The notes: generated by a model from the letters alone, not told the origin. Positions 46,002 to 56,230 are shown, counted from the first letter of the stretch. The stretch: DNA of 64,000 bases from Noviherbaspirillum pedocola (GCF_016632335.1 NZ_JAEPBG010000002.1:1-64000), one strand, 5' to 3'. Numbers and translations: made by a program.

Positions 46002-46202
46002 ATGTCTTCCGACAAGAAACTTCCTCCGAATCGGCCGGACACGCCCTGCGTGGCGGTGTGCTCGACCACGTTCGACGACGTCTGCCGCGGCTGCGGCCGC
46101 ACCGTGGCCGAAGTCGCCAACTGGGTATTCATGAGCCAAACGGAAAAGGATGCGGTGTGGGAGCGCATCCTGAGTCAGGGTTATCCGCGCCGCAATTCCT
46201 GA
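46002..46202 (+). CDS. DUF1289 small Cys-rich protein
   Basis: A 66-aa protein with cysteines in DTPCVAVC...DVCRGCGRTVAEVANW, the DUF1289 pattern (C-x3-C-x8-C-x2-C). They probably bind zinc or an Fe-S cluster. Function unknown. It overlaps the convergent kinase gene by 74 bases at its 3' end. Confidence 0.8.
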   Translation: MSSDKKLPPNRPDTPCVAVCSTTFDDVCRGCGRTVAEVANWVFMSQTEKDAVWERILSQGYPRRNS

Positions 46203-47382
46203 AATTCGGCACTTCACGCTCCGTCGTTTCCAGCGGAATGGCAATGAACAGCGCAGTCCCGGCGCCAGGCGCGCTGTGAACCTCCAGCGTGCCGTTCAGC
46301 GTATGCAGACGCTCGCGTATGCCGGGCAGGCCGAAGCTGCGGTTTTTGTCCACGGCCTGCGGCGCGATGCCGACGCCATTGTCGATGATCTGCATCATGA
46401 GCTGCTCGGGGTGGCGGCCCAGAAGGATGCGCACCCTGTTGGCCCGCGCATGGCGCAGCACATTGGTCAGCGATTCCTGCAGGATGCGGAACAGGGCGAG
46501 CGCACGACATTCGTCCAGGCCGGCGTCGAAGTCGACATCCGCGCCCCCCGTGCCGGAGGGCTTGCCGATTTCAATGCTGCACTCGATGCCGCTGCGGCGG
46601 CGAAATTCACTGACCTGCCATTCGATGGCAGCCAACAGACCCAGATCCAGCACCGGCGGACGCAGGTCGTTGATGATGTTGCGCACGCTGCGCATTGTCG
46701 CGTCGATCTGCGTCAGCGCCAGCTGCGCCCTGCGGTTCAGGTTGGCATGGCTGCCGGCGGTGCGGGCTTCCAGCAGCGCGGCATCGATGCGCAGCGCCAG
46801 CAGATTCTGACCGAGCTCATCATGCACCTCGCGGGCGATGCGCTTGCGCTCCTCTTCCTTTACCCGCTCCTGGTGCAAGGCCAGTTGCCGCAGCATCTGG
46901 CGCGACTCCTGCAATTCCCGGGTCTGGCGCAACAGGCGGCGTTGCATGTGATGCAGGTTCACGAACACTCGCACCTTCGCGCGCAGCACTTCGGGAATGA
47001 TCGGCGAGGCGATATAGTCTGCCGCGCCCGCGGTATAGCCAAGCGAACGATCGGCCTCGGACGCGGCCTCAGCGGTGAGAAAGATGACCGGCGTGTGCGC
47101 CGAGCGTGGTCGGGAGTGGATCAGTTCCGCGGTTTCCAGGCCGCTCATGCCCGGCATGCGCACATCCAGCAGGATGACCGCGAAATCTTGCTTGAGCAGC
47201 AGGCGTAGGGCATCGCGTCCGGAAGCTGCCGCGGTGGCACGCAGATGCATCGATTCGATCAGGGCGCAGATGGCGCGGCGCTTGATGTCGCTGTCGTCCA
47301 CCACCAGCACCGATGCCGGATCGTCGTCAAATGGCATTCCGCGATCTGGTGCTGGCCGGTCGAAAGGATGTTCGCGTTGCAT
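46129..47382 (-). CDS. receiver-histidine kinase (HisKA_3 type)
   Basis: A 417-aa soluble protein with an N-terminal receiver (SVLVVDDSDIKRRAI; phospho-Asp in ILLDVRMPGMSG; the usual Lys position lies in IASPIIPE and appears to be lost). A helical linker and NarX/DegS-type kinase follow: RKRIAREVHDELGQNLLALR (His near 185), an ATPase NGVGI motif and SFGLPGIRERL. The missing Lys may change phosphoryl control. It is convergent with DUF1289 (74-base overlap). Confidence 0.85.
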   Translation of the reverse strand: MQREHPFDRPAPDRGMPFDDDPASVLVVDDSDIKRRAICALIESMHLRATAAASGRDALRLLLKQDFAVILLDVRMPGMSGLETAELIHSRPRSAHTPVIFLTAEAASEADRSLGYTAGAADYIASPIIPEVLRAKVRVFVNLHHMQRRLLRQTRELQESRQMLRQLALHQERVKEEERKRIAREVHDELGQNLLALRIDAALLEARTAGSHANLNRRAQLALTQIDATMRSVRNIINDLRPPVLDLGLLAAIEWQVSEFRRRSGIECSIEIGKPSGTGGADVDFDAGLDECRALALFRILQESLTNVLRHARANRVRILLGRHPEQLMMQIIDNGVGIAPQAVDKNRSFGLPGIRERLHTLNGTLEVHSAPGAGTALFIAIPLETTEREVPNFRNCGADNPDSGCAPTPHPFPFGS

Positions 47383-47741
47383 GGTCGGTCATTGCGGTTG
47401 CGGATCAGGACATCCGCAGCGAGGCGGCCGTTGTGTCACCCACGGGCGGCGCAGGCGTCGGTTCCGGTTTCAATGCGTTTTCCTCTTGAGTGGAGCTTGG
47501 AGCTGGGAGCGCGGTGCTGAAACGCGCGGCTTGCCTTGTTAGTTGTGCTGGAGAAAATTTATGGCCGCTCCCGAAGAGTAGGCGAGGCGGGCGCCCCAAG
47601 TCAATCGGAATGCAGCGCCCGGTGTCTGCCGCGGCTTTGCGCAGAAGCGATCGTTCTGGAAATTGCAGCGGCGGCAGCACGCGGCGATCCGCTATCATGG
47701 CGCAACCGCAGGCGCTTGCCGTGTTTTCAAGAGAACTTTCC

Positions 47742-49202
47742 ATGATGTTTGCAGCCGTTGACCTCGGATCAAACAGTTTCCGCCTGCACATAGGCCATCA
47801 CGACGGCGACACCATCAGGGTGGTGAAGAGCGCGCGCGATCCGATACGCCTTGGCGCCGGCCTGGATGCCCAGATGCGCCTGACGCCGCAAGCCATGCGC
47901 GTGGCGGTCGAGTCGCTGGCGCGCTTTCGCGAACTGCTGGCAGGCTACGACCTCGACGCGGTGCGCGTGGTCGCCACCAACACGCTGCGCATCGCGCAAA
48001 ATGCCGCCGAATTTCTGCCGCAAGCCGAAGAAGCGATCGGCTATCCGGTGGAAATCATTTCCGGCGAAGAGGAAGGACGGCTGATCTATTTCGGCGTGGC
48101 CTGCACCATGGGCACACCCGACCAGCGCCGGCTGGTGCTCGACATTGGCGGCGGCTCGACCGAGATGGTGGTGGGGCAGGGGCAGGACATACGCCTGGTC
48201 GAATCCTTCAGCACCGGATCCGTCGCCCACAGCAATGCCTTTTTCGCCGACGGCCGCATCGACGCCGCCATCTTCGACGCCGCCATCGTCTCGGCGCGTG
48301 GCTATTTCGAGGATGCCGCGCCGATGTACCGCAACCAGACCTGGGACGCGGCCTACGGCACCTCGGGCACGATACGCGCGATCGCCGATGCGATGGCGAA
48401 GAACGGCATCGGCGACGGCAGCATCCGGCTCGATAACCTGGAAGCGCTGAAAAAGCGCCTGATCCGCTTCGGCCATGCCGGCAAGATCCAGCTCGCAGGC
48501 TTGAAGCCCGAGCGCGCCGCCGTCATCGCTGGCGGCGTAGCGGTGCTGATCGGCGTGATGCAGGAGGCGGGCATTGCGCAGCTGGCGCCGGTTGAAGCCG
48601 GGTTGCGGCTGGGCGTGCTGTGGGATCTGCATCTGCGCGCGATCCGGCGCGACCGCCGCGATGTCTCAGTGCGCAATTTCATGCAGCGCATGGGCGTCGA
48701 TACGCCGCGCGGACAAGGCACCGCCGATATCGCAAGCAGTCTGTTTGCACGCATGAAGCCAGGCAGCGATGCGCTGGCGCGGCTGCTGTACTGGAGCGGC
48801 CTGTTGCACGAAGTCGGCCAGGCGGTGTCGCACAGCGGTTACCACAAGCATGGCGCCTACATGGTCGAGAATGCCGACCTGTCCGGCTTCACCCGGCGCG
48901 AACAGCGCATCGTCAGCCAGCTGGTGCTGGCGCAGAAAGGCAATCTGCGCAAGCTCGAGCGCGGCATCGCCGATGCCGACTTCATGCGCGCCACGCTCGC
49001 GCTGCGGCTGGCGGTGATTTTCATGCACGGTCGCTCGGTGGGTCCCTTGCATCAGGTCGGCCTGCGCATGAAGAACCGCATCGAGCTCGATCTGCCGCGC
49101 GCGTGGCTGGCGGAACATCCGACGCTGTCGTTCTGGCTGGCGCGGGAGCGCGAATACTGGAAAGAGATCGGCAACGAATTGCAGGTTCGTTACAGCGATT
49201 GA
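47742..49202 (+). CDS. ppx: exopolyphosphatase (Ppx/GppA family)
   Basis: A 486-aa enzyme with the ASKHA phosphatase motifs AAVDLGSNSFRL (residues 4-15), VATNTLRIA, SGEEEGRLIY and LVLDIGGGSTEMV. The C-terminal ~190 residues form the HD-like extension (LHEVGQAVSHSGYHKHGAYM). It breaks down polyphosphate and may hydrolyse pppGpp. Ppk1 is encoded 9 kb away in the same window. The first of two Met codons is used. Nothing was recognised in the 359-base gap upstream (47383-47741). Confidence 0.9.
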   Translation: MMFAAVDLGSNSFRLHIGHHDGDTIRVVKSARDPIRLGAGLDAQMRLTPQAMRVAVESLARFRELLAGYDLDAVRVVATNTLRIAQNAAEFLPQAEEAIGYPVEIISGEEEGRLIYFGVACTMGTPDQRRLVLDIGGGSTEMVVGQGQDIRLVESFSTGSVAHSNAFFADGRIDAAIFDAAIVSARGYFEDAAPMYRNQTWDAAYGTSGTIRAIADAMAKNGIGDGSIRLDNLEALKKRLIRFGHAGKIQLAGLKPERAAVIAGGVAVLIGVMQEAGIAQLAPVEAGLRLGVLWDLHLRAIRRDRRDVSVRNFMQRMGVDTPRGQGTADIASSLFARMKPGSDALARLLYWSGLLHEVGQAVSHSGYHKHGAYMVENADLSGFTRREQRIVSQLVLAQKGNLRKLERGIADADFMRATLALRLAVIFMHGRSVGPLHQVGLRMKNRIELDLPRAWLAEHPTLSFWLAREREYWKEIGNELQVRYSD

Positions 49203-49221
49203 AAAAGAGGAGGCGAGCACG

Positions 49222-50454
49222 ATGGGGGAAGACAGGCAGCAGTCCCAACTGATCCGGATGCGGCGCCTGGCCACTGGCCTCTTGCTGTTCATGGCTGCTC
49301 TGTTCCTGATCGGCCGGTTGCTGCAGCCGCGCTATCCCTGGCTCTCTTTCGTTACCGCCTTCGCCGAAGCAGCGATGGTCGGCGCGCTGGCCGACTGGTT
49401 CGCCGTCACCGCGCTGTTCCGCCATCCGCTCGGCTTGCCGATACCGCATACCGCGATCATCCCGAGCAACAAGGATCGCATCGGCGTCTCCGTGGCGGAA
49501 TTCCTGGAACACAACTTCATGACGCGCGAAGTGCTGGTCGAGGAGCTGAAGCACATCGACTTCGCCGGCTCGGCGGCGCGCTGGCTGGCACAGCCGGACA
49601 ATAGCCGCGCGGTGGCGCTGCAGCTGACCGGCGGCCTGCCGACCGTCATCCGCATGGCCGAGGACGAGGACATCGCCAACTTCCTGCAGACCACGCTTGC
49701 CTCGGGCCTGAAGAATCTGCGCTTCGCGCCCTTGCTGGCCGAGGTGCTGGCGCTGCTGATCGAGGACAGGCGCCATCAATTGCTGTTCGATCACCTGATC
49801 GGCATGGCGGCCAAGGCGCTGGACCAGAACAAGGGCTACATCCGGGAGAAAATCCATGAGAAGAGCCCGAAGTGGCTGCCGCGCATCATCGATGAAAAGA
49901 TTTACGAGAAGCTGGTTGGCGAAACCCAGAACATCCTCGATGAAATGCGCGAGGAGGGCAGCGAATGGCGCGAGCGTTTCCAGCAGAGCGCGGAGGACTT
50001 CATCGTGCGGCTGCGCACCGCGCCGGAATACGAGGAACGCATCGCCGGCGTGATCGACCGCTCGCTGAACCATCCGCTGTTTCGCGACTATGTGCAGACC
50101 GTGTGGCGCGACGTGCGCAACCGCGTGCTCGCCGATGTCGAAAGCCCCCAGTCGCGCATTGCCGCGCAAGCCGAGCGCGCGCTGGCCGGGCTCGGCGCGC
50201 AACTGGCCGCGGACGACACGGTGCAGGCCAAGCTCAATGCCTGGATCCGCGACTTCGCCGCCGACGCCATCGCCAGCCGGCGCCAGGTGATCGCCGGCTT
50301 AGTCGAGCGGGTAATCCGCAAATGGGATGCCGAAACGGTATCGCGCAAGTTCGAGCTGTATGTCGGCAAGGACCTGCAGTACATCCGCATCAATGGCACC
50401 GTGGTCGGCGGACTGGTGGGACTGGTGCTGCATGTGGTGACGCTAGTGATCTGA
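49222..50454 (+). CDS. DUF445 membrane protein
   Basis: A 410-aa protein with a hydrophobic N-terminus (TGLLLFMAALFLIGRLL), the family region VTAFAEAAMVGALADWFAVTALF and a C-terminal helix (GTVVGGLVGLVLHVVTLVI). Between them are long charged helices, probably a coiled coil. DUF445 proteins are inner-membrane proteins of unknown function. It follows ppx by 19 bases with AGGAGG before the start, so they may be cotranscribed. Confidence 0.85.
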   Translation: MGEDRQQSQLIRMRRLATGLLLFMAALFLIGRLLQPRYPWLSFVTAFAEAAMVGALADWFAVTALFRHPLGLPIPHTAIIPSNKDRIGVSVAEFLEHNFMTREVLVEELKHIDFAGSAARWLAQPDNSRAVALQLTGGLPTVIRMAEDEDIANFLQTTLASGLKNLRFAPLLAEVLALLIEDRRHQLLFDHLIGMAAKALDQNKGYIREKIHEKSPKWLPRIIDEKIYEKLVGETQNILDEMREEGSEWRERFQQSAEDFIVRLRTAPEYEERIAGVIDRSLNHPLFRDYVQTVWRDVRNRVLADVESPQSRIAAQAERALAGLGAQLAADDTVQAKLNAWIRDFAADAIASRRQVIAGLVERVIRKWDAETVSRKFELYVGKDLQYIRINGTVVGGLVGLVLHVVTLVI

Positions 50455-50481
50455 ATGGCGATTCGCGAAATAAGCAGATAC

Positions 50482-50564
50482 GGCGGTTGGGCTGACAAAG
50501 GAAGCCCTGAGACGCGGCCGATGCCTGATCGACCTTTCCGTTGGGCTTATCAGCCCAACCTACC
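50482..50564. repeat. degenerate GTTGGGCT-family repeat
   Basis: GGTTGGGCTGACAAAGGAAGCCC at the left and GTTGGGCT..CAGCCCAACCTACC at the right resemble the units at 14493-14684 with several mismatches. It is located between convergent genes. Confidence 0.65.
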
Positions 50565-50585
50565 AAGCCGCGAAGCGAAGCGGCA

Positions 50586-53069
50586 TCAATTACCAGCGCT
50601 GCGTGCCTTCATCCACGCCAGCATCTGCGCCTGGGGCAGCGGCTTCGAATACAAATAGCCCTGCCCGATGTCGCACCCCTCCGCCTTCAGAAACGCTTCC
50701 TGCGCCAAGCTCTCCACGCCTTCGGCCACCACCTGCACCTGCAACTGATGTGCCATCGCGATGGCGGCGCGCACCAGCGCAGCATCGTCCTCGCTCTCGG
50801 CCACGTGCTGTATCAGCGAGATATCGATTTTCATCTTCGACGGATGGAATCGGCGGATATAGCTGAGCGAGGAGTAGCCCGAGCCGAAGTCGTCGATGGC
50901 GATCGCAATGCCCATCTCGCGCAGTCGTGCCAGCACGTCGAGATTCGCTTCGCTATGTTCCAGCAGCAGCTGTTCGGTGATTTCCAGGCACAGGCGCTTC
51001 GGCGGCAGGCCGCTCTCGGACAGCGCATTGCGTACCACCGCCAGCAAATCGCCATGGCTGAACTGACGCGGCGACACGTTCACCGCTACCACCAAGTCTG
51101 TTCCGGCATCCCAGCCTGCGGCCTGACGGCAGGCTTCATGCAGCATCCAGTCGCCGATCGACACCGACAGACCGGTTTCTTCAGCAAGCGCAATGAATTC
51201 ATTCGGATGCAGCAGGCCCATCTGCGGATGGCGCCAGCGGATCAGCGCTTCGACCGACTCCGGCTTGCCATCGGCCAGCCTGATTTGCGGCTGGTAGCAG
51301 ATCTCGAATTCGTCGCGGCGCAGCGCCAGACGCAGGCCGGCGCCCAGCTTCATGCGCTGCTCGACGCGTGCCGTCAACTCGGGTTGATAAAAACGTAGCG
51401 TGTTGCGGCCCTCAGCCTTCGCATGGTAAAGCGCGCTGTCGGCATAGCGCAGCAGGGTGCGCGCATCCTGAGCGTCATCCGGGAACAGCGATACGCCGAC
51501 GCTGATGCCGATGCTGATCTCCTGGCCCGACAGCATCAACGGCTTCGCGCATTCGACCTGCACCTTGTCGGTGACGACCAGCACATCTTCCGGACCGCGT
51601 ATCTCAGGTAGCAGCATCACAAATTCATCGCCACCGAGGCGCGCCACCGAGTCGGTCTCGCGCAGCGCCGTGCGCAGCTTGGCGGCGATGAGCTTGAGCA
51701 ATTCATCGCCGGCTTCATGCCCGAGACTGTCATTGACGCTCTTGAAGTGATCGAGATCGATGAACACCACGGCGAAGCGCTGGCCGCGGCGCCGCGCTAC
51801 GGCGATCTGGCGCTCGATTTCGTCATTGAGCCAGGTGCGATTGGCCAGTCCCGTCAGCGGATCGAAATGCGCCAGCCGGGCCAGCCGCCATTCCGCGTTC
51901 TTGCGCTCGGTCAGGTCATGCGCCTGCCACAGCCAGCACAGCGGTTCCTGTTCCTTGCGCAGCAGCGACACGCTCACCAGCGCCCAGAGCGCGCTGCCAT
52001 CGCGTCTTCGGTAGCGCTTCTCGAATTGCGCCGAGATAGTGTGGCCGGACAGCACTTCGTTGAGCAACCGGTTCTCCCCGGCCAGCTCGGACGGCATCGA
52101 ATACGCATCTTGGTTCGAGGCGAGCAGCTCGCCTTCGGTCGTTCCCAGCATTGCACAGATCGCGGCATTGACCTGCAGGAAGCGCTTGTCCAGCCCGACC
52201 AGCGCCATGCCCACCGGCGCGAAGTCGAAGGCATTGCGAAAGCGCTCCTCGCTCTGGCGCAGTCTTTCCTCGAAGGCCAACCGTTCGCTCACATCGCGAA
52301 ACACCATCACTGCGCCCAGCATATGGCCATTGTCGTCGCGGATAGGCGCGGCCGAATCGTCGATGCGCACCTCGGCGCCGGCATGGTTGAGCAGCGCGCT
52401 GCCAAAATCGATGCCGACGGCCGCGCCTTCGCGCAGCGCCCGGTGCGCCGGGCATTCGAGAGGCGCGCCGCTGCGGCCATCTTTCAACTGCAGCAGCTCG
52501 GCCACATCGCGGCCGAGCGCGCTAGTCGATGTGCAGCCGACCAGGGCTTCCGCCGCCGGGTTCATGAAGCGCACTGCGCCGGCTTCATTGGTCGCGACCA
52601 CGCCGTCGCCAACGCAGCGCAGCGTCGCGGCGAACCATTGCTCGGATTCGCGCAACTGCCGCTCCAGCGCGGCTTTGTACAAGGCGACTTCGATCGCGGC
52701 GCGCAGCTCGCGTGGTTGAAACGGCTTGGTCAGGTAGCCGTAGGAGGCGGTGCGTGCGGCTCTGGCCACGGTGTTGTCGTCGCTGTAGGCGGTGAGAAAG
52801 ACCACCGGGATATGCAGCGCGCGGCTGATGTGGCCTGCAGCTTCGATGCCGTCGACCTTCCCCTTGATGACGATATCCATCAGGATCAGGTTCGGGCGCC
52901 GGCTGTTGGCGAACGCGATCGCATCCTCGCCGTTGTCGGCTACGCCGCAGACATCGTAGTGCATGTCCTGCAGCTGGCCTTGCAGATCGAGCGCGACCAC
53001 GGCTTCGTCTTCCACCACCAGGATGCGGGCCGGGGGCCGATTGTTTGCCATGCTGACTTCGGTGTTCAT
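50586..53069 (-). CDS. response regulator with PAS, GGDEF and EAL domains
   Basis: An 827-aa protein: receiver (about 15-130; phosphoacceptor D65 in LILMDIVIKGK), two PAS domains (about 145-385), a GGDEF domain (ARLGGDEFVMLLPE) and an EAL domain (EALIRWRHP, DDFGSGYSSL). Both enzymatic motifs look intact, so it may make and break c-di-GMP under control of phosphorylation. It begins 21 bases after the stop of a large sensor kinase, its probable partner. M7 is an alternative start. Confidence 0.9.
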   Translation of the reverse strand: MNTEVSMANNRPPARILVVEDEAVVALDLQGQLQDMHYDVCGVADNGEDAIAFANSRRPNLILMDIVIKGKVDGIEAAGHISRALHIPVVFLTAYSDDNTVARAARTASYGYLTKPFQPRELRAAIEVALYKAALERQLRESEQWFAATLRCVGDGVVATNEAGAVRFMNPAAEALVGCTSTSALGRDVAELLQLKDGRSGAPLECPAHRALREGAAVGIDFGSALLNHAGAEVRIDDSAAPIRDDNGHMLGAVMVFRDVSERLAFEERLRQSEERFRNAFDFAPVGMALVGLDKRFLQVNAAICAMLGTTEGELLASNQDAYSMPSELAGENRLLNEVLSGHTISAQFEKRYRRRDGSALWALVSVSLLRKEQEPLCWLWQAHDLTERKNAEWRLARLAHFDPLTGLANRTWLNDEIERQIAVARRRGQRFAVVFIDLDHFKSVNDSLGHEAGDELLKLIAAKLRTALRETDSVARLGGDEFVMLLPEIRGPEDVLVVTDKVQVECAKPLMLSGQEISIGISVGVSLFPDDAQDARTLLRYADSALYHAKAEGRNTLRFYQPELTARVEQRMKLGAGLRLALRRDEFEICYQPQIRLADGKPESVEALIRWRHPQMGLLHPNEFIALAEETGLSVSIGDWMLHEACRQAAGWDAGTDLVVAVNVSPRQFSHGDLLAVVRNALSESGLPPKRLCLEITEQLLLEHSEANLDVLARLREMGIAIAIDDFGSGYSSLSYIRRFHPSKMKIDISLIQHVAESEDDAALVRAAIAMAHQLQVQVVAEGVESLAQEAFLKAEGCDIGQGYLYSKPLPQAQMLAWMKARSAGN

Positions 53070-53090
53070 GATCTCGGCTGCTCCGTGGGT

Positions 53091-56051
53091 TCATGCGGCC
53101 AGCCGCGACGCGGCATCCTGGCGCTTTTCGCCGACCAGGCGAAATTGCAGGCGCGCCACCGTGCCGTCGCGGCTTTCCAGGCTGAAGCTGCCGTCGAGCT
53201 GCGACGCCAGCGCCTGCACCAGTTTCAGGCCGAGCGTGCGGCTGGTCGCGATGTTCATGCCTGGCGGCAGGCCGACGCCATCGTCCGTCACGGTGAGCGA
53301 CAGCGCATGGTCCGCGCCGCATGCGAGATGCACCGCGATATGTCCGCGCCGGCCTTCGGGAAAACCGTGGCGCAGGCTGTTGGCCAGCAGCTCGTTGAGC
53401 ACCAGCCCCAACGGCACCGCGACCTGCAGTCCGACTTCCACCGGCTGCGCGCTGGCTTCGAGCGCGATGCCGCGCTCGGCTGCGCCTGCGGCATTGCCGA
53501 GCTGATGGCACAAATCGCCGATATAGTCGTCCAGCGCGATCGAAGACAGGTTCTTCGACTGGTACAGCTTTTCATGCACCAGCGCCATCGCGCGCACCCG
53601 GTCGGCGCTTTCCTGCAGCGCCAGGCGCGCTTCTCCATCCGGCAGCGTGCGCAGCTGCAGGCTGAACAGGCTGCTGATGACTTGCAGATTGTTCTTCACC
53701 CGGTGATAGAGCTCACGCAGCAGCGTGTCCTTTTCCTGCAGCGCGGCCGATAGCGCGGCTTCACGCTGGCGCGTCTCGGTGATGTCCCAATTGATGCCGG
53801 TCATGGTCAGCGGCCGGCCCGCATCGTCGCGCGTGGGCATGGCATCGGCGCGCAGGATGCGCTGCCGGCCGTCGGGCCAGCGGATCGTGAATTCGGTTGA
53901 AACCGCGACGAGGCCGGTTCGGGCTTCATCGAATTCGCGCGCAACGCGTTCCCGGTCCTGCGGCAGCACGCGGCTTTCCCAGACCGCATGCGGATCGTCG
54001 CCGTCACTTGCGCCATACAGCGCGAACATGCGCTCATCCCACCAGATAGCACCGCCTTGCAGATCCAGTTCCCACACCGCAATGCCGCCGGCCTGTGTGG
54101 CGAGGGCAAGGCGGCGATTCAGCGCGGTCAGCCGCTCGCGGGCGCGCCTGCTTTCGCTGATGTCCTCGATCTGCGCGATGAAGTACAAGGGCTTTCCGGC
54201 GTCGTCGCACAGCAGCGAGCGCGTCAGCAGCACATGAACCGATGCGCCGTCCTTGCGGATGTAGCGCTTTTCGAGCTGGGAAGCATGGGAGCTGCCTTCC
54301 ATCATCTGGCGCGACAGCGCCAGGTCGTGCGCGAGGTCATCGGGATGGGTGATGTCGCGGATGTTCTTCTGCAGCAGTTCGTCGGCATCAAAGCCGAGCA
54401 GCTCGCACAACGCGCGGTTGACGATCAGGAAGCGTCCTTCGGGCGACACCACCGACATGCCGATCGGCGCGTATTCGAGCATGCTGCGAAAGCGGCTTTC
54501 GCTATCGCGCAAGGCGCTCTCGTTGCGCAGTCTCTCGCTGGCGTCACGGATGGTGACGATCACCAGGCGGCCCTGAGCCGCGCGCAGCGGACTGAGCATG
54601 ATGTCGACCGGGAAGGCGCTGCCGTCGGCACGCTGCGCATGCAGCTGGCGGCCGCTGCCCATGCTGCGCCTGGTCGGCGCATCGAAGTAGCCAGCGCACA
54701 ACTGGCAATGACGCTCGCGCGCTTCCCGAGGCACCAGTTCTTCCACCGCCATGCCGACGAGATCGGCGCGGCTGCGGCCGAACAGCATGCTGGCCTGTTC
54801 ATTGGCGCGCAGGATGCGGCCGTCGGGAGCCACCAGCAGCAGGCCGTCCGGCGCTTCCTCGAAGATGGCACGCAGCAGCGCTTCGCTGGCTTCGAGCCGG
54901 CTTTGCACCTCGATCAATTCCGCCTTGCGACGCTCGGCAGAATCACGCTGCTCGGTGCGCTGCTGCAGCAGTTGCGCGGCCTTGCGCAGGGCGCCGGCAA
55001 CATTTTCGGCTTCGTGCAAGGGCAGCGGCGGCAGGCTGAACGCTTCACCATAGCCGAGCGCCATCGCTGGCGCGGCCAACGCGCGGATCGAACGGGTGAT
55101 GTGCTCGGCAACGACGCGCACCAGCATCAGGCAGCAGGCGAGCAGCAGCACACTGCCGAGCACGGTCCAGGCGATCGAGCGCCATAGCGCCGCGGTCAAT
55201 GCCGTGCGCGGCGCGCCGATGGCCACCGTCCATGGCGAGCCGGGTCCGCGGCTGTAGGCAATCAATGCGGCGATGCCTTCCAGCGTCGAAGTCGCCAGGC
55301 TGCCTTCATCCAGATGGCGCATGCGGCGCAGCAGCTCTGGCGTGGCAAGGCCGCCGACGAAATTCTCGGCCTGCATGCTGCGCGCGAGGATGATGCCTTC
55401 ACCATCGATGACTGCGGCCGGCCATCCGGCGGGCAGTTGCTGCTGCTTGAGAATGCTATCGATGCGCTGCGCCGGCAGCGTCATCGACAGCGCGTAGGCG
55501 ACTGCTCCGCCAAGATGCACAGGAACGGTAACGGTGAATTGCATGCGGCGCGCCTGCGGCGGCTGCTGCAGGCTGGAGATGGTGACGGCGCCGGCGAACA
55601 CGGCTTCCGGTTGCGCCGCCGGCATGGCATCGTCGGGCTTGCGGCCATACGGAAAGTCGGTGTCGATCAGGCGTTCGCCATGCGCATTGGCCAGGCTGAT
55701 GCGCGCACCGGGCCAGGCGCGCAGCGCATCGCGGGTCTGGGCATCGAATTCGCGCATGTGGCCGGAAGCAAGCTGGGTCGACGTGGCGAGCGCCTGCAGC
55801 GAATTCTGTATGCCATACAGATCGTGGTTGACCGCCAGCATCAGCGCATGCGCGGTCTGCGTAGTGATTTGCTCGAAACGTTCGCGCTCGCGCTGATAGG
55901 AGCTGATGACCAGCAGCAGCGTGACTGCGCAGGCCGGCAGTACGCAGGCCAGCACCAGCAGGGCGAACCATTGCCTGAGCGTGCTGCAGCCTTTCCAGAG
56001 CATGACGTAAGCCTCGCGGAAACAAGCGCCGATGGCGCGGGCATCCGACAT
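53091..56051 (-). CDS. multi-PAS sensor histidine kinase (HisKA_2 type)
   Basis: A 986-aa inner-membrane kinase. Helix 1 about 25-47, a Cache-like periplasmic sensor to about 285, helix 2 about 292-312, HAMP, and three PAS domains between about 390 and 770 (EAPDGLLLV, YAPIGMSVVSPEGRFL, GGIAVWELD). Kinase motif is RELYHRVKNNLQVISSLF with ATPase TDDGVGLPPG. HisKA_2 enzymes usually signal to single-domain or output receivers; the GGDEF/EAL regulator follows directly. Signal unknown. Confidence 0.9.
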   Translation of the reverse strand: MSDARAIGACFREAYVMLWKGCSTLRQWFALLVLACVLPACAVTLLLVISSYQRERERFEQITTQTAHALMLAVNHDLYGIQNSLQALATSTQLASGHMREFDAQTRDALRAWPGARISLANAHGERLIDTDFPYGRKPDDAMPAAQPEAVFAGAVTISSLQQPPQARRMQFTVTVPVHLGGAVAYALSMTLPAQRIDSILKQQQLPAGWPAAVIDGEGIILARSMQAENFVGGLATPELLRRMRHLDEGSLATSTLEGIAALIAYSRGPGSPWTVAIGAPRTALTAALWRSIAWTVLGSVLLLACCLMLVRVVAEHITRSIRALAAPAMALGYGEAFSLPPLPLHEAENVAGALRKAAQLLQQRTEQRDSAERRKAELIEVQSRLEASEALLRAIFEEAPDGLLLVAPDGRILRANEQASMLFGRSRADLVGMAVEELVPREARERHCQLCAGYFDAPTRRSMGSGRQLHAQRADGSAFPVDIMLSPLRAAQGRLVIVTIRDASERLRNESALRDSESRFRSMLEYAPIGMSVVSPEGRFLIVNRALCELLGFDADELLQKNIRDITHPDDLAHDLALSRQMMEGSSHASQLEKRYIRKDGASVHVLLTRSLLCDDAGKPLYFIAQIEDISESRRARERLTALNRRLALATQAGGIAVWELDLQGGAIWWDERMFALYGASDGDDPHAVWESRVLPQDRERVAREFDEARTGLVAVSTEFTIRWPDGRQRILRADAMPTRDDAGRPLTMTGINWDITETRQREAALSAALQEKDTLLRELYHRVKNNLQVISSLFSLQLRTLPDGEARLALQESADRVRAMALVHEKLYQSKNLSSIALDDYIGDLCHQLGNAAGAAERGIALEASAQPVEVGLQVAVPLGLVLNELLANSLRHGFPEGRRGHIAVHLACGADHALSLTVTDDGVGLPPGMNIATSRTLGLKLVQALASQLDGSFSLESRDGTVARLQFRLVGEKRQDAASRLAA

Positions 56052-56230
56052 TCTATGGAGCGGTGCTCAAAGCGCAAGGAAAGCAGGGGATGGTTTGCGC
56101 CGGCGCTGCCTGTGCCTTGCCTGTTCCTTGCTGCAGGGCGAGTCTGCGATCCTGATCTATTGCGAAAGCCCAACGGCGTGGCTCCATGCCGATGCGCCGG
56201 CAGGCAAATGCCGTGATGCCGGCAGGCTTC

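Noticed and set aside
51717-53753. 678-codon plus-strand frame opposite the GGDEF/EAL regulator and kinase
   Set aside because: It spans two real minus-strand genes; composition is typical of a shadow frame.
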